Source: Whitmania pigra
Lineage: Eukaryota; Annelida; Clitellata; Hirudinida; Haemopidae
Direction: 5' to 3'
Assembly: GCA_021613335.1 (NCBI GenBank)
Contig: JAJTWR010000284.1
Location: 412,501 to 476,500, forward strand
DNA length: 64,000 nt
A program made the position numbers and the translations under genes. Shown here in pieces: positions 11,475 to 22,756 of the stretch (its first letter is position 1; the number at the start of each line of letters is the position of its first letter). A model generated the notes under the pieces. The model was given only the letters and a program-made list of their open reading frames with translations. It was not told the origin of the DNA and made no database searches.

Positions 11475-14334
11475 ATGAAAAAATCAAAATGTTATGATAG
11501 GGAGATATTGTCAAATCCCAAAAATCTAGATTACATGGTGCAAGCTGTCAAAGGAACTCTGGATCATAAAAAGAGAGAAAGCCTTTTTAAATGTCAAAAC
11601 GACGCGGAGCTATTCAAGGTTCTTTGGTCGACACCGTCTGCTATTGACGTTTTATTGTTGGAAGAAGAATTTGAAAAAAAATCCGAAGAATTGTCCCGGA
11701 AGGCAAGAGAAAAGGGCAATGAATATTTCAAGAATAAGTCTTACATTTCCGCTCTCCACGAATACAACAAGTCCATTATCCATGCACCACTTGAATCAGG
11801 GGTGAAGACTGAACACACATACGAGAACGATGTTCCAAAACATACTACCGAGTTATCGCTTGCTTATGGAAACAGGTGAGAATTTGCATTTGTTGCGTGA
11901 GTTGAAATCAAGCAAACCGCTTAACGTAATGTCGCTTGACTAAACGTAAACCTTAGCATTCACTTTTTAAAAGCTTGTTGCTTATGTCTGTAGATCTGCA
12001 GCTCTTTTCCAACTTGGCAAATACGAAGAATGCCTGCAAGATATTCAGCGAGCACTGAGCTTGGATTACCCGACCCAGTCAAGGCATAAGTTGTTCCATC
12101 GCCAAGGTTCTTGTTACGTAAAATTAAAGAAGTTTGGCGAAGCTAAACGTAGCTTTGATCATTCCAAGGAGAGTTTGGCCGAACAGAAAATCAACATTGA
12201 TGAAAAAACAAGAAACAGCTGGAATAAGACCCTTGAAAAATGCATTGCAGACTTACTCAAGGAGGGAAGTTTGACTGGAAGCAAAAGCATACAGATTAAT
12301 TCTGAGAATGCTAATTCTCTCTCGGTTCCACGTCTAAAGTCTGGAGATTGCAAAGATGGAGGAGAAGCCTCGAGCTTCCTTCACTTCAAAAAAGATGCCA
12401 GAAATCAGGATGTTGTGCTTGCTGCAGATGAGATTGACATTGGGGATGTGTTGATTGTTGAGAAACCCTATGCTAGTGTTTTATTCCCTGCAAGGTTTGT
12501 CCCAGAGTTGTTTCGTAATTTGTGCTGATATCATTACCTAATTACGAATCAGCATCCCTAAGAGTCGCACCATAGCACACACAGAGTTCTATTTCTAAAT
12601 TTTAAATTTATTTATGACCTTTTTAAAATAAATATTTTCAGAATAAAGAAGCAGAAATGCTACAACTGCTTTGCCACTCTTCCTCCAAATCCTGTGCCTT
12701 GCTGTGACTGCACCACAGTTGTTTACTGCAACGAGACTTGTCGTGAATTTTCCTACAACAAGTTTCACAGGTTCGAATGCCATTATTTTGCTCTTTTGGG
12801 GGAGGACACTTGTGCTGATGTAGGACACCTGGTCATAAGAATTTTCATGACCTTGGGTATCAAAAGGATACTGACTTATTTGAAGCAGTACAACAGCAAC
12901 AACAACTCCACAAAAGAGTCTCACGAGATTGTAGAAAGAGAAGAAGACTGTAATTATTCAGATAAACAACCATCTCAATTGAGTGATGAAGTAAATGTGG
13001 TGATGGATAAAGATGATTGTCATTGTTCAATTTTCAAGCTACCTGTCAGTGGAAACAGAAAGCCTACACCACTCAACAATGATGAAATAATCCCATTAAT
13101 GGAACTGCCATTTTTTGCATGCTTTCTCTTCAAGTTTCTCTACCTAACTGGCTTTCTGCAGCTACCCTCAAATATTGTGGCAAAGTACATGCCCCAGAAG
13201 AATGATAATGCCACCAAACTGGAAATGATTCCAGAAGAAGTTGAAGATGAAACTGAAAACTATGAGATTAAGGATGATAATGATCTCTTCCTCGTAGGGG
13301 GATTTCTCGTGCATTGCTTGAGGGTCGTTCGAAGGTTCGGCAAACTCATCAGGGAAGCCACGAAGTTTGGGGATGACCCGGAGAAGCTCACTTCTTCCGT
13401 CCTGGGCATCGGATTGTACCCGAACTCGACGTCCAAAGTCGGCCATTCCTGCGATCCAACTGCCGATATCGTGCATTACAACGATGTGGCCGTCATCAGA
13501 TCAATCAGGAAGTTAAGAAAGGGTGATGAGATCAGCATATCTTTTGGCCCTCTCTTTCATGAGATGAAAATTGAGCCAAGAAGAAAGCTTCTCTGGAGGG
13601 CAAACTCGCTGGCATGCAAGTTGGTACATGCTTTGACTTGGCTTCGCTATTCAGTTTAGAGCAATTAATTTGAGTAAATTCTCCTTACCTTTTTTTGCAT
13701 GTTGTTGTTCATCAGTTTTTTGGTCATCTGAACAGCTATTTATTTCAATTTTTTTAAATTCTTCTTATACAGCTGTATAGCTTGCTACAACAAGTGGCCT
13801 GTGTTGGAGGAGATGTTTGACGAAATGCCAAGTTACAGATGTGAGAATTGCCTGAGTTTGTTAACAGCCTCTGACAAAATGGATGGCAAGTTTCTGGTTT
13901 GCCCTGTCTGTGCACACAGGTTTGTAGATAAAAGCATTGGTAGTTATTAGAAAGTATTGATGTGAAATGTTCTTGGCATAAATGATACTTGGCCTCAGCA
14001 CCTTGTGACTTTTATCAGAATTATTTTTTTATCTGGCACTCAACACTTCATTTATCCTCTACCCATCATTGGATTTTGTCTAAATTTCTAAAACTTAATC
14101 TCACGAAGGCAAAACTTGGAAGAGATAGTTGAAAAACTGAGGACCTCGTTTGACGAGTATGCATTGGCCATGAATGATGCCATGTCAGGAAACCATGAAG
14201 ATGCCCTGCCAAGACTGAGCAACCACTTGCAGCTCATCCAGAAACATATCAGACAACCTTGGCCTGACCTTGTGGCCTGTCAAACAGCAGTTAAGTTGTG
14301 CTACAGACTAATGGCCAACAGAGCCGAGACGTAG
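11475..14334 (+). CDS. SMYD4: SMYD4-like TPR/MYND/SET protein, 5 exons
   Basis: SMYD4-class proteins combine TPR repeats with a SET domain split by a MYND zinc finger and are presumed lysine methyltransferases. Exons: 11475-11875, 11994-12494, 12642-13619, 13773-13919, 14109-14334, all phase-consistent, 750 aa (human 804). The TPR region is in exons 1-2 (AREKGNEYFKNKSYISAL, NRSAALFQLGKYEECL). N-SET follows (EIDIGDVLIVEKPYA). The MYND finger opens exon 3 (CYNC, CCDC, CNETC, HRFEC). The SET core is GHSCDPTADIVHY then GDEISISFGP, and a post-SET CNCIAC spans the exon 3/4 junction, where the phase fixes the donor. The usual NHSCxPN is GHSCDPT, and the Tyr normally preceding GP is Phe, so activity is doubtful. 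It is convergent with the RING gene. Confidence 0.85.
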
Positions 14335-14540
14335 TTTTATCAGCGAACGAACAATCGGCATTACTTAGGCGATCTTATTGGTATCGTGTGACTTATATAT
14401 TTGTCCTTATTAAGAGTTTTGTGATGTGATGTATTTAATCACCTAACATTTCGTCGAGTGGTTTTGCTTCCAGTGTAATCATTAACAAGTATAATAACAT
14501 GAAGACACATGACTTCAATTATCTATCTACCTGATGGCGT

Positions 14541-14737
14541 GCAGGTTAGCCGAATGGGTTACGTGCCTGCATACGGCGGTAATGGCAACAGTCGTAATGT
14601 GTCGTGTTCGAAACCCAGCCTGCACTGCCGCCAGCGCCCTTGGGAAGGAGCGCTGTATAAATGGTTACAAGAAGCGCCTCTGACGCTATGCATATGGCGC
14701 TATATAAATGAAGTTACAAATACAAAATTACAAATAT
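14541..14737 (+). mobile_element. tRNA-derived SINE, full two-tail copy
   Basis: This is the reference copy in the window. It starts GCAGGTTAGCCGAATGGGTT, with A box TAGCCGAATGG at about position 8 and B box GTGTTCGAAACCC at about 66. The first 5 bases can pair with CCTGC after the B box, like an acceptor stem, and the wide A-B spacing suggests a long-variable-arm tRNA (Ser/Leu type). Two similar tail modules follow: GCGCTGTATAAATGGTTACAA, then GCGCCTCTGACGCTATGC and GGCGCTATATAAATGAAG, ending in TTACAA-type repeats. It sits between the convergent SMYD4-like and RING genes. Confidence 0.9.
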
Positions 14738-14837
14738 AGCGATTTGGCTTTGTAACAAGCTTGCTGAATCAATTTTGATGAAATCAACGGAGCAAATTAT
14801 AATTTCAACAAAGTTTGAAAATCAACCCAAACTTTGG

Positions 14838-17070
14838 TCAGCCTGAGAAATTCTCAAGCTTTAAAAGTGAATTGTTATCCTCGTCAACAATGAAAAGGTC
14901 TCCATCATCTGTCAGCAGAGATTTGGAAGGACATTTGATTCTGTATGTCTCGCCTCCAACAGGATCACTTTTATAGCATGTTTCCGTGAATTTAAAGCCT
15001 AAGACATCTTGATCTATTTCATATTCAATGCTTCCAAAGATGAAATGTAATTGCCTCAGAAATTCTAAGTCCTGGTTGAGCAGTACGAAGCGACGATTCA
15101 ATCTGTCGCAAGTCAAGAACGAAGGTTCCGAGTTGCATTTTATCAAGGACAGGTGAATAGGATAGTTCAATCTGTCTGAGTTTTGTGAGTAACTGTTTAG
15201 GGTTTTGCCACTGGAGTCAGTAATAATGATTGCATGCTTTGCTCCTGCTAGACAAATGGCAAAATGGTTATAATAGACTTCTTTGTTTGACGGGGCTTCG
15301 ACGGCGCGACTCGTCGAAGCTCTCGTCTGAGATTCTCTCTGCCAATGTTTTTCTGTAAACTCCTTTGGTAGGAACAGAGCATGTCTTGGATTTAGAAATT
15401 GAGGGGCAATGTTGATGGTTCGGAGTTTGAACCCACCAACTGCATACTCTACGATGCAAGGAATCCTTAAGGAATTGCAAGCCACAAGGATTGTCTCGAC
15501 AGGAGTAACAGAGAGTCCGTTGTTATAGCTACCAGTGTCCCAGTATTTTGCCTGCTTTTGTGGGTTAGCAATGAAATAAATTATAACCCATTAGAGAAGT
15601 TGCAGAATGTGATAAATCTTTTGATTTACTTACTTTGCATTCCTTCGATATGGAAATCCTATGGAGGTTGTTGTTCGATCTCTCGGAAATGAAAAGGTAA
15701 TCGGAGCACACAACGGACTCATTAGCATCGTTCAAGTTCGCTGCGTTGATTTTTCTGCACAAGCCAGATTCGTCGAATGCCACTACATTTCCATTCGCCG
15801 TGATTTGGTCTTCTCGTGCTGATTCGGAAACCTTTGCTTTGGACAAGCTTTCTGCTCTGAAAACAAGAACATCTTTGCACGATGAAAAGAGAAGGAATAT
15901 CTCAGAACTTTTGCTACAATATGCCATTGTTCTCAATTTTTTGCTAAACTTTAGCATCGAAACAATGCCTATTGGCCCGTCGGGGTTGATGTGTGATGTG
16001 CTTTCATCTGGCAACGAAATTATGTGAGATTAATAAGTGCTTTGCTCTTTAATTTATGTCCTGTTTTTCTATTAACTCACCAACATTTCTGATGAGACAC
16101 AGCTTTCCAAGGACGTGCGAATTGTCTGGGTATTTCAGAAACTCAATTCTTTTCAAATTTTTTCTGAGGCCCAAGTTTTTTAAGCCTGAAGAGATGTCAA
16201 TAAAGCATCTGCAGTCTGAAAGGACCAATTTTACCTGATCTTTTGCACTATCTTTGTCCTTGCATTCCTGAATCAATGCATCATGATATTGAAGCCCAAG
16301 AAGATAAATGGTCCAGTTGGTTCTAATGTTTTCGATTATTTCCTCTTCTTCTTTGATGCTAGCCTCAATCTCTTCAAGGAGCTCTTTTCTGTTCTTCTCA
16401 TGTTGAGATTCTTCAGCTAATATTTTAAGAGTTTGTTTATCAGGTCATCAATTAAATGAATAAGCTGCTTAACTACATTGCTACATATTGATTAAATATT
16501 AAATATATATGATAGTTTTATAAAGTACAGATCGTTAACATTAAGATATCTGCTTAAGGCTTAAAACTAATAAAACTGTTGTGCATCTAATTTTATTAAA
16601 TGAAGTGTTACAAAGTATGCACCAAAATTTTCTATTCTTTTCCTCTCGTTCTGAGCACTGCTTTCTAATTCTTTGAAGCTTGAATTCATCATCTTAAGAT
16701 TTTCTAAAGTCCAGTTTATTTCTTGCTGAACTTCATTTAAAAGTAGTTTCGTAAAATGCTCCAGATCTTCATCGCGATAGTCATACTCCGTTTCCCTCGA
16801 CGCATAGAGAGTCGGCAGGAAAGAAATTAATTTTAGGATGTGACTGTTTTTCTTCATGCCATAAAAATCCTTTTTAATAAAGTCGAATGCCAAATGACAA
16901 AGTGGACATGTCAGCTTCATTGTAGAGCTCGAACTAGTTTTTCTTCTTTTGTCGGTTAGACGTGATTCCATACATTGGAAACAAAACGTATGAAAACACG
17001 GCAAAATCCTCGGGTCTTCATAAAGACCTTTACATATTTTGCAAGTCAAAAACGAGTTCGCAACGTTCAT
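14838..17070 (-). CDS. RING finger, coiled-coil, propeller protein (TRIM/NHL-like), 4 exons
   Basis: This is probably an E3 ubiquitin ligase of TRIM-NHL type, but I cannot name an ortholog. Exons (minus): 17070-16623, 16416-16081, 16007-15634, 15551-14838, with consistent phases, 623 aa. A C3HC4 RING occupies residues 10-58 (C10-x2-C13, C25-x-H27, C30-x2-C33, C55-x2-C58). No B-box is visible. Residues about 100-200 are rich in Glu/Lys/Leu heptads (KELLEEIEASIKEEEEII), consistent with a coiled coil. The C-terminal half has repeated blade-like segments (DYLFISERSNNNLHRISI, GDLFIVDEDNNSLLKL) typical of NHL or related beta-propellers. Exon 2 begins upstream of any ATG, and its acceptor was set by phase. 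Confidence 0.75.
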
Positions 17071-18196
17071 GTTGACCTAGAAAAATCACTTGTGGGTCCA
17101 AAAAGCACGGTCCAATGAAATGTGTATTAATATCAATAATAAACTTGAAATGTTCTCACGTAAATTTCTTCAGAAAAATTGAAAACAGAAATGAGTGATG
17201 AATTTTGTGCAAATTTTAACCAATTCTGGAATGATTTCAGGTCTCACATTAACACTGTAATTGTTACTGGAAATCACTGCACTTTGGTTAGCAGGTTAGC
17301 CGAATGGGTTACGTGCCTACATGCGGAGGTAATGGCAACAGTCGTAATGTTTCGTGTTCGAAACCCAGTCTGCACTGCCGCCAGCTATATAAATAGTTAC
17401 AAGAGACGCCTCTGACGCTACGCATATGGCGCTATATAAATGATTTACAATTACAATTTACAGGAGTAAAATGTAACTGAATATAATGACCGACTCAAAT
17501 TAGAATTATTAACAAAATGCCAGCCTTTTTAGTCACACATTCGTTAATACCAGAAGGTGTGGCATTGGTTGAAGTGAGGTTCTTCCATGCTACGTTGCTC
17601 GAGATTAGCGGCTTAGCCATGATTTGTATAGCAGTCAAGGAAAGGAAGCAAATTAACACAACATTAAGCCCAAGGGCAGATCTAAAAAACGTTGGAGGGA
17701 ACACTGGACCCGGTGGGCGGGTTGGGGAAGGGTCAGCTACTAAATTCTTTGTCAAAAATGGTGAATTATTAAAGTAATTTAAAAAAAATTAATATACATA
17801 GACGTCAGGTGCTCATTGCGGGCAAATGTCGTCATCGTCATGCGTGACTGCCTCGGGTGGTTTTACATTTTGTTTTAACTGCGTAAACATGTTCGTGGAT
17901 GGAATTAATTGAGAAAATTAAATAAAATCTTTTAAATGTGTGGAAATATTGTTTATTGAACAAATAATTAGTTATATCATAAATTTATATCAATATTGAA
18001 TTTAATTTTTGTCAACACTAAATCAAAACATTAAATTAAAATTTATCAAGATTTATTTATATCATATTTGTTTTGACAAATAAAATAAATAAAAAATAAC
18101 ATAATAATCATATGTATGAGCGATAATTTAACAAATTTAAAAACAAAAAATCAAGAATTTACAATTATTAATAACTTGTTAAACCACGTCCAACAT
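17071..18196. other. Intergenic with a SINE
   Basis: Between the 5' end of the RING gene and the 3' end of the first Ly6 gene. It contains the SINE at 17291 and two overlapping opposite-strand frames at about 17495-17777. The minus-strand frame has one hydrophobic segment (LNVVLICFLSLTAIQIM), but neither frame resembles a known protein, and I do not call a gene. Confidence 0.5.
17291..17463 (+). mobile_element. tRNA-derived SINE, internally deleted
   Basis: The head and B box (GTTTCGTGTTCGAAACCC) match the copy at 14541. A deletion then removes the CGCCCTTGGGAAGGAGCG block so that CCGCCAG runs directly into CTATATAAATAGTTACAAG. The second tail (GACGCCTCTGACGCTACGC, GGCGCTATATAAATG) and a TTACAA-type terminus are intact. 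Confidence 0.9.
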
Positions 18197-19157
18197 TCAA
18201 AAGAAATAGATTTCAAAAAAGTAAGCAGTCCCAGCAATCCACTGGAACATCGCCAGAGTAGACAAGCTTGGCAAGTGATTGGATAATCCTCCATTTGGAA
18301 TTTTAGTGGTTGTGGTAGTCGTGGTAGTTGTAGTGGTAGTGGTGAAGACATCAACGTTACAGAGGTTTGTATTACAAATACATGCAGTAGCGTTAGTGTA
18401 AGATTCGTAGGAGTCGACGTGGTAACACTCGCCAATGGTGGCATTCTGCATCAGGGAGCTGTTCTTTTCGCATCTTCGTCCGATGTTGATGTCTCCTGAG
18501 TGTTTTAAATTGAATAAAAATATGGAGGCCTTGAAATTATATTATAATTAAATTAATATTAATATATAATAATATATAATATATAACAATAATATTATTA
18601 TAATATATATAATTTTATTATATATTAATTATATTATAATTTTTTATATAATTATATACAATATAATTAAATATTTAATGATTTTTTTAATTTCTATCAT
18701 CAACAGTTGAGTTTTGAGACCTCTAGAAACTTATCTCATTGGATCTAGGATGCTAAAACGTTTTGCTTATCAATGTTTATATTTGTATTACAAATTATTT
18801 TAATGTTATTTTCTATGGTTTTGATCGTTAACTTGTTTATTTTTAGCGAGCAAGGCTAAAATGTTTATGGGCATCAAATAAGTGGTAGTTTCCATTTGGA
18901 CAGAAACAAAAGCGTGAATAAAATTAAACAAATAGATAAATATTCTTAATATTTTTAAGCGAATTTCTTTAAAACTAACCGTATTCGTTGAGACCCTTCA
19001 AGTACGAACAGCCAACTGCGTCAACACCGCAGGTTATATTTTTCAAAGGGGATCCATCACAAGGCCAGCAGTAGTAGCAATTCAGAGACTGCACTCGTTC
19101 AATGGAGCTGATAAGTACAACGACCACAAGGAGAAGCTTGGCTAAGTTTATTTCCAT
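18197..19157 (-). CDS. Ly6/three-finger protein with Thr-rich stalk (Ly6-1), 2 exons
   Basis: A secreted or GPI-anchored three-finger (Ly6/uPAR) protein of unknown partner. Exons (minus): 19157-18980 and 18495-18197; 158 aa. Residues 1-25 are a signal peptide (LAKLLLVVVVLISS). The mature chain opens LNCYYCWPC and closes its domain with ACICNTNLCN, the diagnostic Ly6 C-terminal pattern. A run of 13 Thr follows, encoded by mixed ACN codons rather than a pure repeat, like a mucin-type O-glycosylated stalk. The C-terminus is hydrophobic (LAMFQWIAGTAYFF), consistent with a GPI signal. The intron is extremely AT-rich. Confidence 0.8.
18536..18680. repeat. AT-only low-complexity tract
   Basis: About 145 bp of almost pure A and T (TAATAT, ATATAATT permutations) inside the Ly6-1 intron. 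No coding or RNA signal is visible. Confidence 0.8.
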
Positions 19158-20068
19158 ATCTTTTCTTGAGACAGAAGAGAGATGTAAACGGGTGTAAGCA
19201 AAATAAATATACTTTCTAGCGAGAATGAAGTGACTCGGGAAAGATTAATTTGAACCTTTAAAAGATTGTTAACTTTACATATATTTTCAACAATCTCATT
19301 AATTCTCCAACATGTTTTATTAGATTCGGTATATCTCCTTCAGGTGGATACTTCTTATTCAACAACAAAATGTGCCAGAAATTGTCATAATAATCTTTGC
19401 TTATAAAGTAAATAGGGAGTTTTTCAGTGGCTTATAATATTGACCCAGCAATTCAAGCCGAGCTATCAATAAGCTTTGATTATGTTTTATTAAATGCAAT
19501 TATTCACTTCGATGAACCCAAACAATCTAAAGCTCGTAGCAGGCTAGAAATACAAGCAACAATTTAATAATAATTATATACTTTTGTTATTTATTTAATA
19601 AGTTATTGTAATTATTGTTATTTTTATTTACTTAGTTTATTATTTATATTATATCGTTTATTTACTTATTTATTAATTATTTTATTTATTTATTTTTAGC
19701 AAGGACTTCAGATGAGTCAACAGCACTTTAATTTTACTGCCTCGAAATAGATTTCATTCATTCTAAAGCAAGTGGTTGTTACGCCTCTTACTGACTTGAA
19801 AATAATTTTTGACATTTTGGAGTTCTCAAATCTAAAGTGGCGAATACACCCAATGCAGAAAGCAGTTGGTTAAGGAATTGGTTCATAATCAGATCCTATG
19901 ACATTGAAAAGTTCTTAAATTAATAAATTTAATAGTTAATTAAATAAATTTCAGTTATATGTTTTTCATGGTGCAATTTTCTTTATTTATATTTATTTCT
20001 TAAGAACAGAAGAGAAATGACAAAGGACCTAGCCCAGGTACATACACTACTGGGTCTGGTATATTCCT
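19158..20068. other. Intergenic; IPO13-like 3' end
   Basis: No gene recognised. On the minus strand two AATAAA hexamers lie at about 19980-20000, some 70-90 bases past the IPO13-like stop codon, and are good candidates for its polyadenylation signal. The rest is AT-rich with TTTA runs at 19600-19700. Confidence 0.5.
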
Positions 20069-22756
20069 TCAAAGCAAAGCGAGTTTCCTGATAACATCGC
20101 TGACTTCCATTTCGTTGACATTCGAGTCAGAAGACAAAATCAAAGTCAGTTTTTCCGCGACAAACTGACGATCTTCTTTATGAAGGGCCATGAAAACATC
20201 ATCGACCGTCTCAAAATCGTGGATTGGAAATTTGACACGGAGGAGAATCTGCAATAACCTTTGACCTTCCGCCTTAACAATTTGAGTGAGGTCCTTATTT
20301 TGAATGAGTACTTTCAGAAACTTTAAAGATGATGTAGAAGCATCGAAATCCGTCATTTCTACGCCCCTCATGGCTGCCCTGAAAAAAGTCGACAAGCAGG
20401 TAGGATCGAGTTCAAGGAAGTCCGTTCCATAATTTGAAGACGAAAGCATGAAATCCATGAACAATCTTACTAAGTCGGGCTTTTCATCAGGATTCTGATC
20501 GATGACTTGCAGTGACTTTTCGCAAATGACGAGGTACATCGACTTCAATGTCTTTCGGTGCTTGTCCTTACCATGCGATATCTGGAACAGACTTTCTGCT
20601 AGGTTGAGTGCGCATGGCAAGGGATTGAGACTATAAGCGAATTGAACAATTTCACATGACTTGGGAACTATCATCTCAAAGTGACTATGCAAACTGAGAA
20701 CCAGGATGGTATCCAGGAACTTGATCACTTCGATCAGGAGTTCTTCGTACTGCACGATTAAGGTGATCATATTCCTTATGTAACTCAACATGAACGTCAT
20801 GAATCCAAATATAAAATCGTATGAATGAATGTTTTCATTGGGAATTGAGAATTCTGAAAAAAAGCCTGTCATTATTTTCAGTTTTTTTATCCAAAAAATC
20901 TGTTCCTGGTCTGAAAATTGAGTGGCGGCAGCAAGGCCACGTAAAACGCTGATATCGGGCATCAGAACGTCTTGGATTACCTTGATAGCAAGGTCCTGAG
21001 GTACGATTGACACAACAAGTCCCAGACAACGAGCTAAAGTTCCACTGATCGAAGGTTCAATATACGGCATTTTCATTGCCTCTTTTAAATCCTGAATAAC
21101 CACTTCTGATACTTGGTTGATCCGTTTTTCATTTACACAGAGAATGATCCACAAAGACTCAGAAGCAGACGCCATGTGTGCTTTCTGATTGAAAAAATTC
21201 AGAACGAAAGCCACTGACTGATCGAATAAGTCGTGCCTGACGTTATAAGAGTAGTTGCCAACGAACTTAATGATCTCCTCAGTCAAGTTTAAGTGATTGC
21301 AAGGTATGCGAGATATCAAGGTATAGATCTCCGAAAGGCAGTCTACTTTAACGGTAATACCATTACACAATAACGAATTCATAATAAAAAATATGACCTC
21401 AATGTCTTGCCATTCGGCAGTGTTGAATATTTGATGCTTTAAAATATGGATCATCTGGTCCAATGACTTGGAACCAATTGAGGCTGTCAAATGTCCTGCA
21501 AAATCGGCAAATTTTTGTCTGTAGCATTGAAACTGTTCTTTATCTATGTCCTCCCACTGGATGTACACTTTTTCAGGAGGATATCTGATCTTAGTTGTCG
21601 ATATCTCGATCAAATTTAGTAATAAGCTTGTTATTTTATTTTGGACTAGAGGCGGGTAATTTTCACCATAACGAATAACTTTGTGGTGAAGATTCAACCA
21701 AAAGGCTAATGAGAGATTGCTATAAAGTTCCTCAGTGGGATACTGATGTCTGACGGCTACAGTTCTCAAAATTAGTTGAAGCAGATCGAGTGAGGTGGAG
21801 GAATGTTCGTTGTCCGGGGTTATGGAAGAGAGCAGCAGTTCCAAGTTGTTTCCAGCTGCAGAAAGGAAAAGCTTTGTCAGGTTCGGAGCCAGCTCAATGT
21901 TGTGCGATTGTTGATCGAAGAATGACCCAAGCTGTGTAACGAGTTGCAAATATTTTATGACTCTCGAGTTGTTGGGGTTAGGCTGGAGTTTGAAAAATTG
22001 AGCTAGGGCATCCACTGCTTCTAGGGAGTGTTTCTGCGACTTTATAAGTTCGAATAGATGGATGACGAGCGACTCATTTTCTGGCTGAAATTTGCAAATG
22101 TCCGAATGACACCAGCTTGTAAAGCATTTAACGGCGGCTACCTTCAACTCCATTGGCCAGTCTTCGACAAGAATTTTGTTTATCAGCTTGTAAACCTTAT
22201 TAGATGCATTCATGAGCTCATTGACAACTTGAGATTTCTCAGACAGATGCACACGTGAGTTCAAAAACTCCTCTGGGATGTTTTTCAGAATTTCCAGTAA
22301 ATTCTTCTGGCAAACACTTTTCTCTTTCTGATTCTCGCCAGGAGGATTGACTACAGAATCTACCAGTTCGTATAAAGCGTTCGACCACTGACTCGTCACG
22401 GTCTGCAAGACGAAGCAGCTGAGACAAAGACAGAGATTTGTGAAAACAATTCTATGGCATTCGTCTGAGTACAACAACAAAAGTTGGAAGAGCCTGTCGC
22501 GTAAGGAGATGACGAAATCGGCCGGTACCTCATGCCATTGCTTCGTGATCTTCGAGTACAAAGAACTGGCCCCGTAGATTTGAACCTCCAAAGGCTTGTC
22601 GGTCCTCAAGAAAGCCCAGACAAAAGTCCAGGCGGATGTTGATAACTGTGCTTTAGTAAGATAATCATTCAGGTTTCCGTTGGTAGGATCTTTATAGAAC
22701 CGTAGGACTGCCGCCTCGACGTGGTCAGGATTAAAGGAAGACTCTTCAGAATTCAT
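20069..22756 (-). CDS. IPO13: Importin-13-like nuclear transport receptor, single exon
   Basis: A karyopherin-beta of the importin-13/transportin-3 group, which carries cargo through nuclear pores under RanGTP control. It is one uninterrupted frame of 895 aa; human IPO13 is 963. The N-terminal region has the importin-beta arrangement (VEAAVLRFYKDP then LEVQIYGASSLYSKITKQW). Family-typical segments follow: SLRDRLFQLLLLYSDECHRIVFTNL (about 84-108), LNLTEEIIKFVGNYSYNV, and DKEQFQCYRQKFADF, which parallels the EKEQFRIYRVDISD segment of IPO13. HEAT-like helical repeats fill the rest. The start follows ACCATCC, and there is no upstream in-frame candidate. Divergence is high, so TNPO3-like is the alternative. 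Lack of introns in a gene this size is notable beside its 15-exon neighbour. Confidence 0.75.
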   Translation of the reverse strand: MNSEESSFNPDHVEAAVLRFYKDPTNGNLNDYLTKAQLSTSAWTFVWAFLRTDKPLEVQIYGASSLYSKITKQWHEVPADFVISLRDRLFQLLLLYSDECHRIVFTNLCLCLSCFVLQTVTSQWSNALYELVDSVVNPPGENQKEKSVCQKNLLEILKNIPEEFLNSRVHLSEKSQVVNELMNASNKVYKLINKILVEDWPMELKVAAVKCFTSWCHSDICKFQPENESLVIHLFELIKSQKHSLEAVDALAQFFKLQPNPNNSRVIKYLQLVTQLGSFFDQQSHNIELAPNLTKLFLSAAGNNLELLLSSITPDNEHSSTSLDLLQLILRTVAVRHQYPTEELYSNLSLAFWLNLHHKVIRYGENYPPLVQNKITSLLLNLIEISTTKIRYPPEKVYIQWEDIDKEQFQCYRQKFADFAGHLTASIGSKSLDQMIHILKHQIFNTAEWQDIEVIFFIMNSLLCNGITVKVDCLSEIYTLISRIPCNHLNLTEEIIKFVGNYSYNVRHDLFDQSVAFVLNFFNQKAHMASASESLWIILCVNEKRINQVSEVVIQDLKEAMKMPYIEPSISGTLARCLGLVVSIVPQDLAIKVIQDVLMPDISVLRGLAAATQFSDQEQIFWIKKLKIMTGFFSEFSIPNENIHSYDFIFGFMTFMLSYIRNMITLIVQYEELLIEVIKFLDTILVLSLHSHFEMIVPKSCEIVQFAYSLNPLPCALNLAESLFQISHGKDKHRKTLKSMYLVICEKSLQVIDQNPDEKPDLVRLFMDFMLSSSNYGTDFLELDPTCLSTFFRAAMRGVEMTDFDASTSSLKFLKVLIQNKDLTQIVKAEGQRLLQILLRVKFPIHDFETVDDVFMALHKEDRQFVAEKLTLILSSDSNVNEMEVSDVIRKLALL

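Noticed and set aside
17495..17777. Opposed 86-codon frames, one with a hydrophobic segment
   Set aside because: They overlap each other almost completely, match nothing known, and show no splice or start context that singles one out.
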